Positions 8,259 to 15,636 of a DNA stretch of 64,000 nt are shown in pieces. Position 1 is the stretch's first letter, and each line of letters opens with the position of its first letter. Source of the DNA: JBALVT01 sp965262875 (GTDB taxonomy: Bacteria; Pseudomonadota; Gammaproteobacteria; Pseudomonadales; Halieaceae); assembly GCA_965262875.1 (NCBI GenBank), contig OZ253569.1, positions 4,836,001 through 4,900,000 of the forward strand. Reading direction: 5' to 3'. A program made the position numbers and the translations under genes. Under the pieces are notes generated by a model, which saw only the letters and a list, made by a program, of their open reading frames with translations, was not told where the DNA came from and did no database searches.

Positions 8259-9767
8259 CTAGCCCACTCCATAATAATCGTGAAAGATACCATTCGGGTC
8301 ATACTTTTCTTTCAAAGCCCGCAGTTTCGTCCAGCTATCTGCACTAAATGATCCGCGGTTACGTTCCGGGAAATTAACCACATCCTCGTTGTTAATATAG
8401 TGGCCCAGGGAGAAGGGTTGTAATGCAGTCATAGTATCAGCCAGCCATTGCTTGATAGTGTCATCGTCCCTCTCGTCCTCCCAGGTCAGTACTGAGAGTA
8501 TATTGGTGCTGCCGATTATTGAAAATGCAGCGTTTTTGGGCATGGCGGCATTGCCCAGAAAACGGATGCTCACCGTCGTAATTGGAGTGGCAGCATGATC
8601 AACCCGATCGGCGAGCACTGAAACCACTGGAGCAATGGCGTTACTCCATACGCCCTCTGTTGCCATTCTTCCCCGGGGAAATGCTTCACCTGTGTCACCC
8701 GTCAAGATAGCCAGGTTGGTGGCTTGATACTCGGTCTTTGCCAGTGGCGATTCTGCCAGAGGGCTGTCTGCAATCGCTTTAAGCAGACGCCGCGAATGCT
8801 CCTCGCTTTCGCCGTAAGCAACTACATTGACCATACAAACGTACTGTGACGCTCCGCCCGCGACCGCCTGCTTGTCCGGGTTTCCCGTGATCAGCAGGAT
8901 AAGTTCTAAAAGATGATCGCTGCTAGGGACCAGTGCTTCGAGCGCAGCTCCCACTTTGGCGTGCTCCGCCAAAGGGTGGATGTACTGTGCGGTCATAATT
9001 GAGCTAGGTAAATCATAGGCCTGTAGATAAAACTTTGTGACGATGCCAAATAAACCTGGGCCTGCACCCCGTACTGCCCAATACATATCGGGATAATTCC
9101 TTTCGCTTACTGTAATTAACTCACCTTCGGCGTTTACTACGTCGGCTGCCAGTATAGAGTCGCAGCCGATGCCCCAGGTATTTGGATTAAAGCCCAGACC
9201 GCCGCCCAGCAGATAGCCACCGACCGCGACACTGGCTCCTCGTGCTACTGGAAAGCCCAGGCCGTATTCACCGAGTTTTTGCAGCAATGATGGCCCCCAC
9301 GTGCCGGGCTCTACTGCGACTATCTTAGAACCTGGATCTACCGAAATTTGTCGCATCGGCAGCAAATTTAACAGGACGCCACCGTCGCGAAGAAAGGAGC
9401 CGGTCATGCTGTGTCCACCGCTTTTGGCGATGATTTTCAACTCGTTATCACGGGCGTAGTTCACGGCTGAGATTACATCGGCGGAGGATTTCGCATCAAT
9501 GATAAGATCAGGTGATCGAGCCGGTTTTATGACCTGCCACACTAGGTCGTTCTTGCGTTCCTGGAACTGCTTATCCGCGCGCAATATTGAAGCACCTGGC
9601 ACCTGGCCAGTTACTTCGGAATACTCTGTACTAGAGCAACCGGGCAAAGCACCACTGAGCAACCCTGTCGCGCCTATGCCGGCAGTGGTTTGAACAAATG
9701 CTCGACGAGAGACTCGATAATCTTCGAGGTTTCGATCTGCTTGGAGATCTTTTAAGTCCTTCGCCAC
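8259..9767 (-). CDS. Tat-exported FAD-linked oxidase (BBE-like)
   Basis: This is a 502-residue protein. A twin-arginine motif (SRRAF, residues 20-24) precedes a hydrophobic segment and LPGCSS, so it may be exported folded and lipid-anchored at Cys44. The FAD_binding_4 core has IAKSGGHS with His119 as the expected covalent flavin ligand. The second ligand, a Cys found in bicovalent relatives, is replaced in RGASVAVGGY, so a single covalent link is expected. The C-terminus (HDYYGVG) fits a berberine-bridge domain. These enzymes oxidise sugars, alkaloids or other alcohols outside the cytoplasm. It is first in an apparent operon with DUF485-actP. Confidence 0.85.
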   Translation of the reverse strand: MAKDLKDLQADRNLEDYRVSRRAFVQTTAGIGATGLLSGALPGCSSTEYSEVTGQVPGASILRADKQFQERKNDLVWQVIKPARSPDLIIDAKSSADVISAVNYARDNELKIIAKSGGHSMTGSFLRDGGVLLNLLPMRQISVDPGSKIVAVEPGTWGPSLLQKLGEYGLGFPVARGASVAVGGYLLGGGLGFNPNTWGIGCDSILAADVVNAEGELITVSERNYPDMYWAVRGAGPGLFGIVTKFYLQAYDLPSSIMTAQYIHPLAEHAKVGAALEALVPSSDHLLELILLITGNPDKQAVAGGASQYVCMVNVVAYGESEEHSRRLLKAIADSPLAESPLAKTEYQATNLAILTGDTGEAFPRGRMATEGVWSNAIAPVVSVLADRVDHAATPITTVSIRFLGNAAMPKNAAFSIIGSTNILSVLTWEDERDDDTIKQWLADTMTALQPFSLGHYINNEDVVNFPERNRGSFSADSWTKLRALKEKYDPNGIFHDYYGVG

Positions 9768-9891
9768 GGAAGTTACCTTTGATGACAGTTGAGGAATTTT
9801 CTAATGCTGCATAGCAAAAATCGGAATCAGACCAATCGAACATTCTCCGGATTTAAAGCACAGTAGTGGGTTTTTGCTTGTTGCCCAAAAG

Positions 9892-9926
9892 AAAAAGCTC
9901 CAAAACGCTTATCGCGGATTGGAGCT
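9892..9926 (-). terminator. Rho-independent terminator of the TonB receptor gene
   Basis: AGCTCCAA at 9896-9903 pairs perfectly with TTGGAGCT at 9919-9926. On the minus strand the stem is followed by a run of five T. It sits 29 bases past the receptor's stop codon, so the receptor transcript probably ends here and the FAD oxidase downstream has its own promoter. Confidence 0.82.
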
Positions 9927-9954
9927 CTGAGTTGCGTGAGATACAGAAGCTGCT

Positions 9955-12381
9955 TTAGAAGCTTCTACGTACTGAAACAGACCAGGTCTTGGGTAAGCCG
10001 TAAACGCCTTCAACAATGCCGGAGCCACTGAAACCCGTTACCAAGTAGGTCTCATCAGTCAGGTTTTTACCGCCTAGCGTGGCAGACCACTGATCATTTC
10101 GATCGGTCCAGGTTAATGCCGCATTGACGAGTGAGTTACTACTCTGTCTCAGCAGATCGGCGTTGGTTGAGTCGTTATATACCTCGGAAGTATACGAGTA
10201 GTCCACACGAGCAACCAGGCTGCCGGCGTTGCTCAGATCAAATTTGTACTGGCCGCCTATGTTGATGTTCCATTCGGGGGCATTGACCAGCTCGGAATCC
10301 AGTGTGAACTGACTAACAGTGTCATCCAATTCGACATACTCCGCATCCAGGTAGCCAACGCCGATTTGAATGAGCGATGCTGCACTGGGTACCGCGGTCA
10401 TTTCGAGTTCAAATCCGAAAATTTCGGCCGCGGCGGCGTTTGCGGTGACGGTTCCGATAACGGTGCCACCACCGGTACCTGTTGCCTGGTTAACGTTTAC
10501 CTGGAGGTCGGTGTAGTCGTTAAAGAACACTGCACCATTCAAGCGCATACGGCTGTCGAGCCAGGTAGATTTAAAGCCCGCTTCGTACACTTCAACAAAT
10601 TCAGGACCTGCTGTGGGTGTAACCAGAGCCGGTGGAAAAACTCGCTGGGTAAATGCACCGCCCTTAAAACCCTCGGAGTAGGATGCATAGGCCATAAAAT
10701 CATCAGTGAAACGATAGGATAAGTTGAGGTAGGGTTCCGTCTCTGAGGTATCCGAGTTTACAGGCGTGTCAGGCAGTACACAGGCGCCGTTACCCGGCAG
10801 AGGAATTGGGTTGTCGAGACAATCTGGTAAGCCGGTCACCAAGCCAGCGCCACCAAACTCAGGGTTGCCTTCGTCGATGCCCACGACTGATTCGGCAACA
10901 AACTCTTTTTTCTCATCGGTATACCGAACCCCTAAAGTAACACTGAACTGTTCCGTGACATCGAAGGTGCCCTGGGTGAATACGGCGGTACTGCTATTAT
11001 CGATCGTACCACCACTATCAAACACAGTATTGAGGGGCAATTCTACAACGTCCAGGTGTGAACCCTCTTCCTCCAGGTAGTAGACACCCACCACCCAGGA
11101 CAAGCGGTCTTCGAAGGCCGAGCCCAATAGCTGAAATTCCTGGGTTGTCTGCTCTTGCTCGTACAGGTTGGTGGTTCGCGCTGTTATGTGATTCTGGTTA
11201 CCGGAGTGCCCTGCGTCGCGAGACCAGAAGCCATCTTCTACACGCCTGTGGGCCGTTATAGATTTAAGGGTCAGATTGTCGGTGATATCCCATTCAATGG
11301 TGCTGGCGATACCCCAAACGTCCAAACTAGATTCAGGTTTTACAGCAATGCCGAAGCGTTCAGACGTTTGCAGCTCAGGTGTAGAACTCAAATGGCTACT
11401 ATTGGTGCGGAAGGGGCCGATTGCCCACTGGGAGTTATAGCAGGCCGTGTTATTGAGTCGGCCTGGATCAGTCCTGTCGCTGCACTGTGGGTCGCCAGAC
11501 AATGAGTTGAGCAGCGGTGTGAAACCGCGGATGGGGCTATCCGGATCTTCGATAACGTCGATCAGGACGTTCCCCGCGGGTGCCTCGTCAGTAGTGGAGT
11601 AGTCGCCACTCAAGTCGAAAGTCACCGAGTCGCTAGGCGCCCAGCGCAGTGCGATGCGACCCGAGAGGTCGTCATTGTCACCTAAGTCTGGAGCACCTGG
11701 AAAAATATTTTTCACATAGCCATCGCGCGTGCGGCTGGAGATGGAGGCACTACCGGCAAAGGTATCGCTAAATGGAACGTTGATGTATCCGTTGAGGTCT
11801 AAGCGGTCATAGGAACCAATGGCTGCTTCTACTCTGCCGTAGACTTCATCTGTTGTTGGCTTTTTGGTTATTACCGAAATGGCACCACCAATCGTGTTGC
11901 GTCCGAACAGGGTTCCCTGGGGCCCCCGCAGTACTTCTATTCGCTCTACGTCCACCGTGTCCATGACCTGGCCTACGGTTCTGGCGATGTAGACACCATC
12001 GAGATAAAGGCCAACCCCGGGATCTACCGGTAGTGCCCAGTCACTGGTGCCTACACCGCGTATCATAATGATCGCCGCAGAATTACCACCAGAAATGGCA
12101 GAGGTGAAGTCAAAGGTGACGTTCGGGGTGAACTCACCGAGCTCGGAAAAATCCACAATGCCGCGAGCCTCAAGATCCTGGGTAGTAAAAGCGGCTATTG
12201 ATATAGGCGTGTCCTGCAGGCTTTCCTCGCGTTTTCGTGCGGTTACGACAATCTCCTCGAGAGTACCTGCCTGGGCTTCGGCCTTAGCAACTACCCCGGC
12301 ACCCCCTGCGGCGACGGAGACGGCAATACACAGTTGTGTCAAGGAACTGAGAGGTGCTTTCGCTCTTGTAAATTTATTCAT
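9955..12381 (-). CDS. TonB-dependent outer-membrane receptor
   Basis: The protein has 808 residues. A signal peptide ends near AEAQA (residues 34-38) and is followed by a TonB box-like LEEIVVTARKREE. A plug domain follows, with RGVGTSDWALP, GVYIARTVG and VLRGPQGTLFGRNTIGGA, and the beta-barrel ends in SVRRSF with a terminal aromatic residue. The plug style is that of proteobacterial receptors often linked to aromatic or polyketide-like compounds rather than classic siderophores. It imports a bulky substrate using TonB energy. A GTATAC pair and an insertion sequence lie just upstream, so its present promoter may be altered. Confidence 0.92.
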   Translation of the reverse strand: MNKFTRAKAPLSSLTQLCIAVSVAAGGAGVVAKAEAQAGTLEEIVVTARKREESLQDTPISIAAFTTQDLEARGIVDFSELGEFTPNVTFDFTSAISGGNSAAIIMIRGVGTSDWALPVDPGVGLYLDGVYIARTVGQVMDTVDVERIEVLRGPQGTLFGRNTIGGAISVITKKPTTDEVYGRVEAAIGSYDRLDLNGYINVPFSDTFAGSASISSRTRDGYVKNIFPGAPDLGDNDDLSGRIALRWAPSDSVTFDLSGDYSTTDEAPAGNVLIDVIEDPDSPIRGFTPLLNSLSGDPQCSDRTDPGRLNNTACYNSQWAIGPFRTNSSHLSSTPELQTSERFGIAVKPESSLDVWGIASTIEWDITDNLTLKSITAHRRVEDGFWSRDAGHSGNQNHITARTTNLYEQEQTTQEFQLLGSAFEDRLSWVVGVYYLEEEGSHLDVVELPLNTVFDSGGTIDNSSTAVFTQGTFDVTEQFSVTLGVRYTDEKKEFVAESVVGIDEGNPEFGGAGLVTGLPDCLDNPIPLPGNGACVLPDTPVNSDTSETEPYLNLSYRFTDDFMAYASYSEGFKGGAFTQRVFPPALVTPTAGPEFVEVYEAGFKSTWLDSRMRLNGAVFFNDYTDLQVNVNQATGTGGGTVIGTVTANAAAAEIFGFELEMTAVPSAASLIQIGVGYLDAEYVELDDTVSQFTLDSELVNAPEWNINIGGQYKFDLSNAGSLVARVDYSYTSEVYNDSTNADLLRQSSNSLVNAALTWTDRNDQWSATLGGKNLTDETYLVTGFSGSGIVEGVYGLPKTWSVSVRRSF

Positions 12382-12480
12382 TTAGAGACTCCGCAGGTTA
12401 TTTAATTGTTATCGTGCAGTTGCCTAAACTCCAGCAGCGCCAATTCTGGCACTGTCGAGTATGAGTATATTGAAATTGTA

Positions 12481-12494
12481 GTATACAGTATACG
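12481..12494. promoter_or_regulatory. Left half of an IS-split GTATAC operator
   Basis: GTATAC-A-GTATAC at 12481-12493 repeats the spacing seen at 4093. The IS starts at 12495. Deleting the IS and one copy of its TACG target duplication joins this site to TATACT at 14627-14632, giving three GTATAC hexamers in a row between the TonB receptor and the divergent gene at 14771. The reconstruction is read directly from the flanks; regulator binding is inferred. Confidence 0.5.
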
Positions 12495-12517
12495 TACTCA
12501 TGAGTACCGAGTTAGCC

Positions 12518-13915
12518 TCATGACACAAGCCTAAATAGCGCCATTCTATCAAGGTCTTGCCGTTGCGTGATGAATTTCGCGAAGTTTGTACGAGAATCCG
12601 TATCCAGGAGAAAATGCGGGAGGCTGCTGCGTAGCGCAGTGGCAACCACCAACTCGGACGGAGCTAGACCGGGCCGGATCGTTCGAAGCCAGGAGCCAAA
12701 AGAGTTCCAGACTAGCCGAGTGTGGCAAGATGCCAGGTAATGAAGTAGCCCTTGAGCAACAATCCCCGCGTGTACAAAGACGTGATAAGCCTTCAGTTTT
12801 CGCTTGACGCCATCGCGATATTTTTTTGATTCCCGGTGAAGGTGCTGATTACCATTGCGTCGCTCCAATGGCTTCATTACGCTCATCCAGAAATGGTATG
12901 AAAAAGAACCGATAACATGAACCGCCTGCTTGAAGGCATGCTCTATTTTAAATCGCAGACCGTAGAGGTGAATGATATCGAGGGCCGATAATGACGTATC
13001 AGTAGACATGAGTATACAGCGTCCCCTCGTTGGGTGAACGACAATGACAAACCGAACAATACTGCCGGTCGGTCTCCATAATAAATCATGGACTGCGTAT
13101 CGGATAGCTACGTTTTTTTCGCCATAGACAGGGCTTTGAGCCTCCTCCATCAATGCGACCAACCCAAACAGTGATCTTGGTTTTACCTTGTCACCATACT
13201 TACGTGGCCGCCCTCTTTTTTTCGGCTGTTGCTGATGATGCAGCTGGTAGGCAACCGCATTTGATCTGGCGCGGGTGACCAAATGATTCCCCTCATTCAA
13301 AAGCCCATTAACGACTTTCTGGCTGGCATAATAGGCGTCGGCGACAAAATAATACGGCTCCTGAATACTGACTATCGCCAGTAGACTGATCATTTTGTCG
13401 AGCAGGGTACGCCGGTCACGATTCGATAACACGGTCCCCTCATGAATCCTCGCGGCAAGCGGCACAGCGAACACGCTATTGGCGGCACGAGAAAGAATAG
13501 AGACGGCCTGAAAGGAGTGTCCCATGATGTACTCCGCTTTGGTATTTGACTCGGATTCCTGATGTAGCAGCTTCACAGCAGGCATCTTTTTGCCCTGTTT
13601 GGAGACCTTAATGCCGTCCCCCACCAACACGAGTCGGCCATTCACTCGAACCAGACCAGGGAACAGTCGAAGTACAAGTTGAGACCACAATACCGTCATT
13701 GAGTCCAACTTAATGCCGGTGCTGTGGAAGTTATCCAGCAAGTTGTCATAAAACCGCCCCTGTAACCCCAGCGCCCGGACAATACTCGTCACCCCCATTC
13801 GTTCGGTACGAACCGTCAATCCCGCCACACAGACGGCGAACCACATAAATGTCCGGGTACGAGCGCAAGCCGGGCGAAGATAAATGATTGCATCCCACCA
13901 ATAGATCCACAGCAT
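12518..13915 (-). CDS. DDE transposase, IS4-like
   Basis: The protein has 465 residues. Candidate catalytic residues are Asp in VGDGIKVSKQGKK, Asp in YYFVADAYYAS, and Glu in YGLRFKIEHAFKQ, which follows the Y-(2)-R-(3)-E signature of IS4-type enzymes but lacks the later Lys. A basic KKRGRPRKYG segment lies in the middle. The frame is intact, so the element may still be active. It starts 48 bases from the divergent DUF6788-like gene. Confidence 0.85.
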   Translation of the reverse strand: MLWIYWWDAIIYLRPACARTRTFMWFAVCVAGLTVRTERMGVTSIVRALGLQGRFYDNLLDNFHSTGIKLDSMTVLWSQLVLRLFPGLVRVNGRLVLVGDGIKVSKQGKKMPAVKLLHQESESNTKAEYIMGHSFQAVSILSRAANSVFAVPLAARIHEGTVLSNRDRRTLLDKMISLLAIVSIQEPYYFVADAYYASQKVVNGLLNEGNHLVTRARSNAVAYQLHHQQQPKKRGRPRKYGDKVKPRSLFGLVALMEEAQSPVYGEKNVAIRYAVHDLLWRPTGSIVRFVIVVHPTRGRCILMSTDTSLSALDIIHLYGLRFKIEHAFKQAVHVIGSFSYHFWMSVMKPLERRNGNQHLHRESKKYRDGVKRKLKAYHVFVHAGIVAQGLLHYLASCHTRLVWNSFGSWLRTIRPGLAPSELVVATALRSSLPHFLLDTDSRTNFAKFITQRQDLDRMALFRLVS

Positions 13916-13963
13916 AGACAGTGTCCTTTTGACAAACTAACATAGTATGTATATGCTATATCA

Positions 13964-14275
13964 ATGACAAGGAAAAGGCTCGCACAAATTGAACGGCGTA
14001 TGACAAAGATCAAAGGTGACATAGCATTACTGGGCGCTATGCGCCCTGGATCGTTGACGAAGCAATACAAGGACCGGGAGAGTCAGACTGGGCCTTATTA
14101 TCAGGTCAGCTATACACTGGATATGAAGAGCCGGACGGAGTATATTCGCAAGGAATTTGTGGGCGATATACGCGGCCAGATAAGTAACTATAAACGGTTC
14201 AAGAAGCTCAATGCACAATGGGTGGCGCTGAGTATTGAGCACTCAAAGTTATCAATGAAACTCAAGCAAGCGTAG
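13964..14275 (+). CDS. Small DUF6788-like protein, IS passenger
   Basis: This is a 103-residue basic protein with a helical N-terminus (RKRLAQIERRMTKIKG) and an SLTKQYKD, YYQVSYTLD, RTEYIRKEFV core. Such proteins occur beside transposase genes and are grouped as DUF6788. The function is unknown; a role in binding DNA or regulating transposition is possible. It lies inside the inverted repeats of the IS, divergent from the transposase. Confidence 0.6.
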   Translation: MTRKRLAQIERRMTKIKGDIALLGAMRPGSLTKQYKDRESQTGPYYQVSYTLDMKSRTEYIRKEFVGDIRGQISNYKRFKKLNAQWVALSIEHSKLSMKLKQA

Positions 14276-14303
14276 TGATTACAACGGGAAGCAAGCAAAA
14301 ATC

Positions 14304-14567
14304 GTGGCCAAACTGGGCAGTAAAAAGAACCCATTGATTTTAAGAGTTGCCGATGACTCAAAAGTCGATATGATCGCCAATACCTGTCATGAAAACGGCT
14401 GGCATTTTATTTTGGGGTTTGAACCGGACAAGGAAGAGGATCTAACGGACCTGGAAAGAAAGCTATCGCCTCCCATCCATCATGAAGCCGCAAAGAGCGG
14501 GCGAAATGAACGGTGTGTCTGCGGAAGCGGGAAGAAATACAAGAAATGTTGCGGAGCTGCCGCTTGA
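14304..14567 (+). CDS. SEC-C metal-binding motif protein, IS passenger
   Basis: The protein has 87 residues. The C-terminus is a textbook SEC-C motif, RNERCVCGSGKKYKKCCG, which binds zinc through Cys residues. The N-terminus (MAKLGSKKNPLILRVADDSK, then a GWHFILGFEPDKEEDLTDLE stretch) resembles the small PBPRA1643-type SWIM/SEC-C family. No function is established. It lies 28 bases after the DUF6788-like gene and inside the IS ends, so it moves with the element. Confidence 0.78.
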   Translation: MAKLGSKKNPLILRVADDSKVDMIANTCHENGWHFILGFEPDKEEDLTDLERKLSPPIHHEAAKSGRNERCVCGSGKKYKKCCGAAA

Positions 14568-14619
14568 CTGGTTTCGCTAAACAGCAAATAAAACAGAGCG
14601 CAGAACTCGGTACTCTCAA

Positions 14620-14632
14620 GTATACGTATACT
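14620..14632. promoter_or_regulatory. Right half of the IS-split GTATAC operator
   Basis: AGTATACGTATACT at 14619-14632 is a perfect 14-bp palindrome. Its first bases belong to the IS end and the rest to the flank. With the site at 12481-12494 it rebuilds one GTATAC cluster when the IS is removed. It now lies 139 bases upstream of the exported NAD(P)-binding protein gene. Confidence 0.45.
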
Positions 14633-14770
14633 CGGAGAAATAATAGTAAGTTTTGGCGGTGGACGCAACCCCAACTAATGCGCCGCTATACTTGCCGGGC
14701 GGATAACCGGGAAACACCAGCATAATCAAATCACCTATCAACTGCCCAACTGAGGGGCTCGGAGAAAAAG

Positions 14771-15544
14771 ATGCTCATTAAATTCGCCAAGATATTCACT
14801 CTCGTCCTGGCAACTGCCAGCTCAGTGACGGCCAGCGCCCAAGGCAAAGAGCGCTTGAACATTGTCGTTTACGGCGCCAGTGGTCGTATTGGCCAGGTGA
14901 TTGTGGATGAAGCTCTGCAGCGCGGCCATCGAGTTACCGGAGTCTCTCGCAGCCCAGAAAAACTCGACGTAAACCACAAGAACTTTACCGCGGCCAGAGG
15001 CGACCTAAGGAATCGCACCGCTATAAAGAAGCTCATCGGCCCAGCCCATGCCGTTGTCATTACCATCTCTGCTAAATCTCCAGACAATCGGCCTGAAAAC
15101 TCGCTTTTGGTGGCAGCAACAAAGAACGTGTTGGAGGTATTGGCTGAGGCGGCACATAAGCCCTACCTGGTGCAGATGGGCGGAGCAAACCTGATCTACG
15201 GCAATACCTATGAAGAGGTGGCGGCAAACATGGAAAACGCTACTTTCAATTACGAGCCTGGATCCGAAATGCATGGCGTACTATTTGGCCACCAACTTTC
15301 AGTTGAAATGTATCGCCGCAGTGACATTGCGTGGACGGTTGTAGTGCCGCCCATGAGAATTCTGGGTATCTATGGCGAACTCGACAAGTTGACCCATAAG
15401 GGCAAGTTTCGCAGCTCAACGAGTTCAGCCCTGGTCGCTGAGGATGGCAGCAAAGCCATTTATGTACGCGATCTGGCTAAGGCCACAATCGATGAAGTTG
15501 AGAACAGGCAATTCGTCGGACAGATTTTTACCGTGGCCTACTGA
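14771..15544 (+). CDS. NAD(P)-binding Rossmann protein with signal peptide
   Basis: The protein has 257 residues behind GGAGAAAAAG. The N-terminus is a Sec-type signal peptide ending near ASAQG (residues 22-26). An atypical SDR/NmrA-like core follows: IVVYGASGRIGQVIV is the dinucleotide-binding GxxGxxG loop, and GVSRSPEKL and VPPMRILG are typical of SDR_a5-type proteins. Export of such a protein is unusual, because free NAD(P) is not expected in the periplasm; a tightly bound cofactor or a non-enzymatic role are options. Before the IS insertion it was divergent from the TonB receptor, which suggests a shared pathway. Confidence 0.75.
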   Translation: MLIKFAKIFTLVLATASSVTASAQGKERLNIVVYGASGRIGQVIVDEALQRGHRVTGVSRSPEKLDVNHKNFTAARGDLRNRTAIKKLIGPAHAVVITISAKSPDNRPENSLLVAATKNVLEVLAEAAHKPYLVQMGGANLIYGNTYEEVAANMENATFNYEPGSEMHGVLFGHQLSVEMYRRSDIAWTVVVPPMRILGIYGELDKLTHKGKFRSSTSSALVAEDGSKAIYVRDLAKATIDEVENRQFVGQIFTVAY

Positions 15545-15636
15545 AGCTCAAGCGGCCTATTCGCGATTTGTTTTTGGCTGAAATGCCTAAACACGCTATT
15601 ATCACGCGTCAATAAAATTCTGGAGAAGCCGCAGCA

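Larger units (their letters stand above)
12495..14622. mobile_element. Insertion sequence with 19-bp inverted repeats and two passenger genes
   Basis: The ends are 12495-12513 and 14604-14622, inverted repeats matching at 16 of 19 positions; the inner 12 bases, GAGTACCGAGTT on the outer-to-inner strand, are identical. The flanking tetranucleotide TACG is duplicated at 12491-12494 and 14623-14626. The element is 2128 bp. It carries a DDE transposase on the minus strand and two small plus-strand genes. It separates the TonB receptor from the gene at 14771, with which it was once divergent. I cannot name the IS family with certainty; an IS4-like group is likely. Confidence 0.8.

Noticed and set aside
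10916..10927. TCGGTATACCGA, a perfect 12-bp palindrome with GTATAC
   Set aside because: It lies inside the TonB receptor coding sequence, is a single hexamer rather than a pair, and is explained by codons.
10366..11505. Open frames opposite the TonB receptor
   Set aside because: They are reverse-strand shadows of the receptor, without ribosome sites or recognisable motifs.
12494..12507. GTACTCATGAGTAC, a perfect 14-bp palindrome
   Set aside because: Thirteen of its bases belong to the IS inverted repeat and the opposite end differs at three of them, so it is IS sequence and not a host operator.
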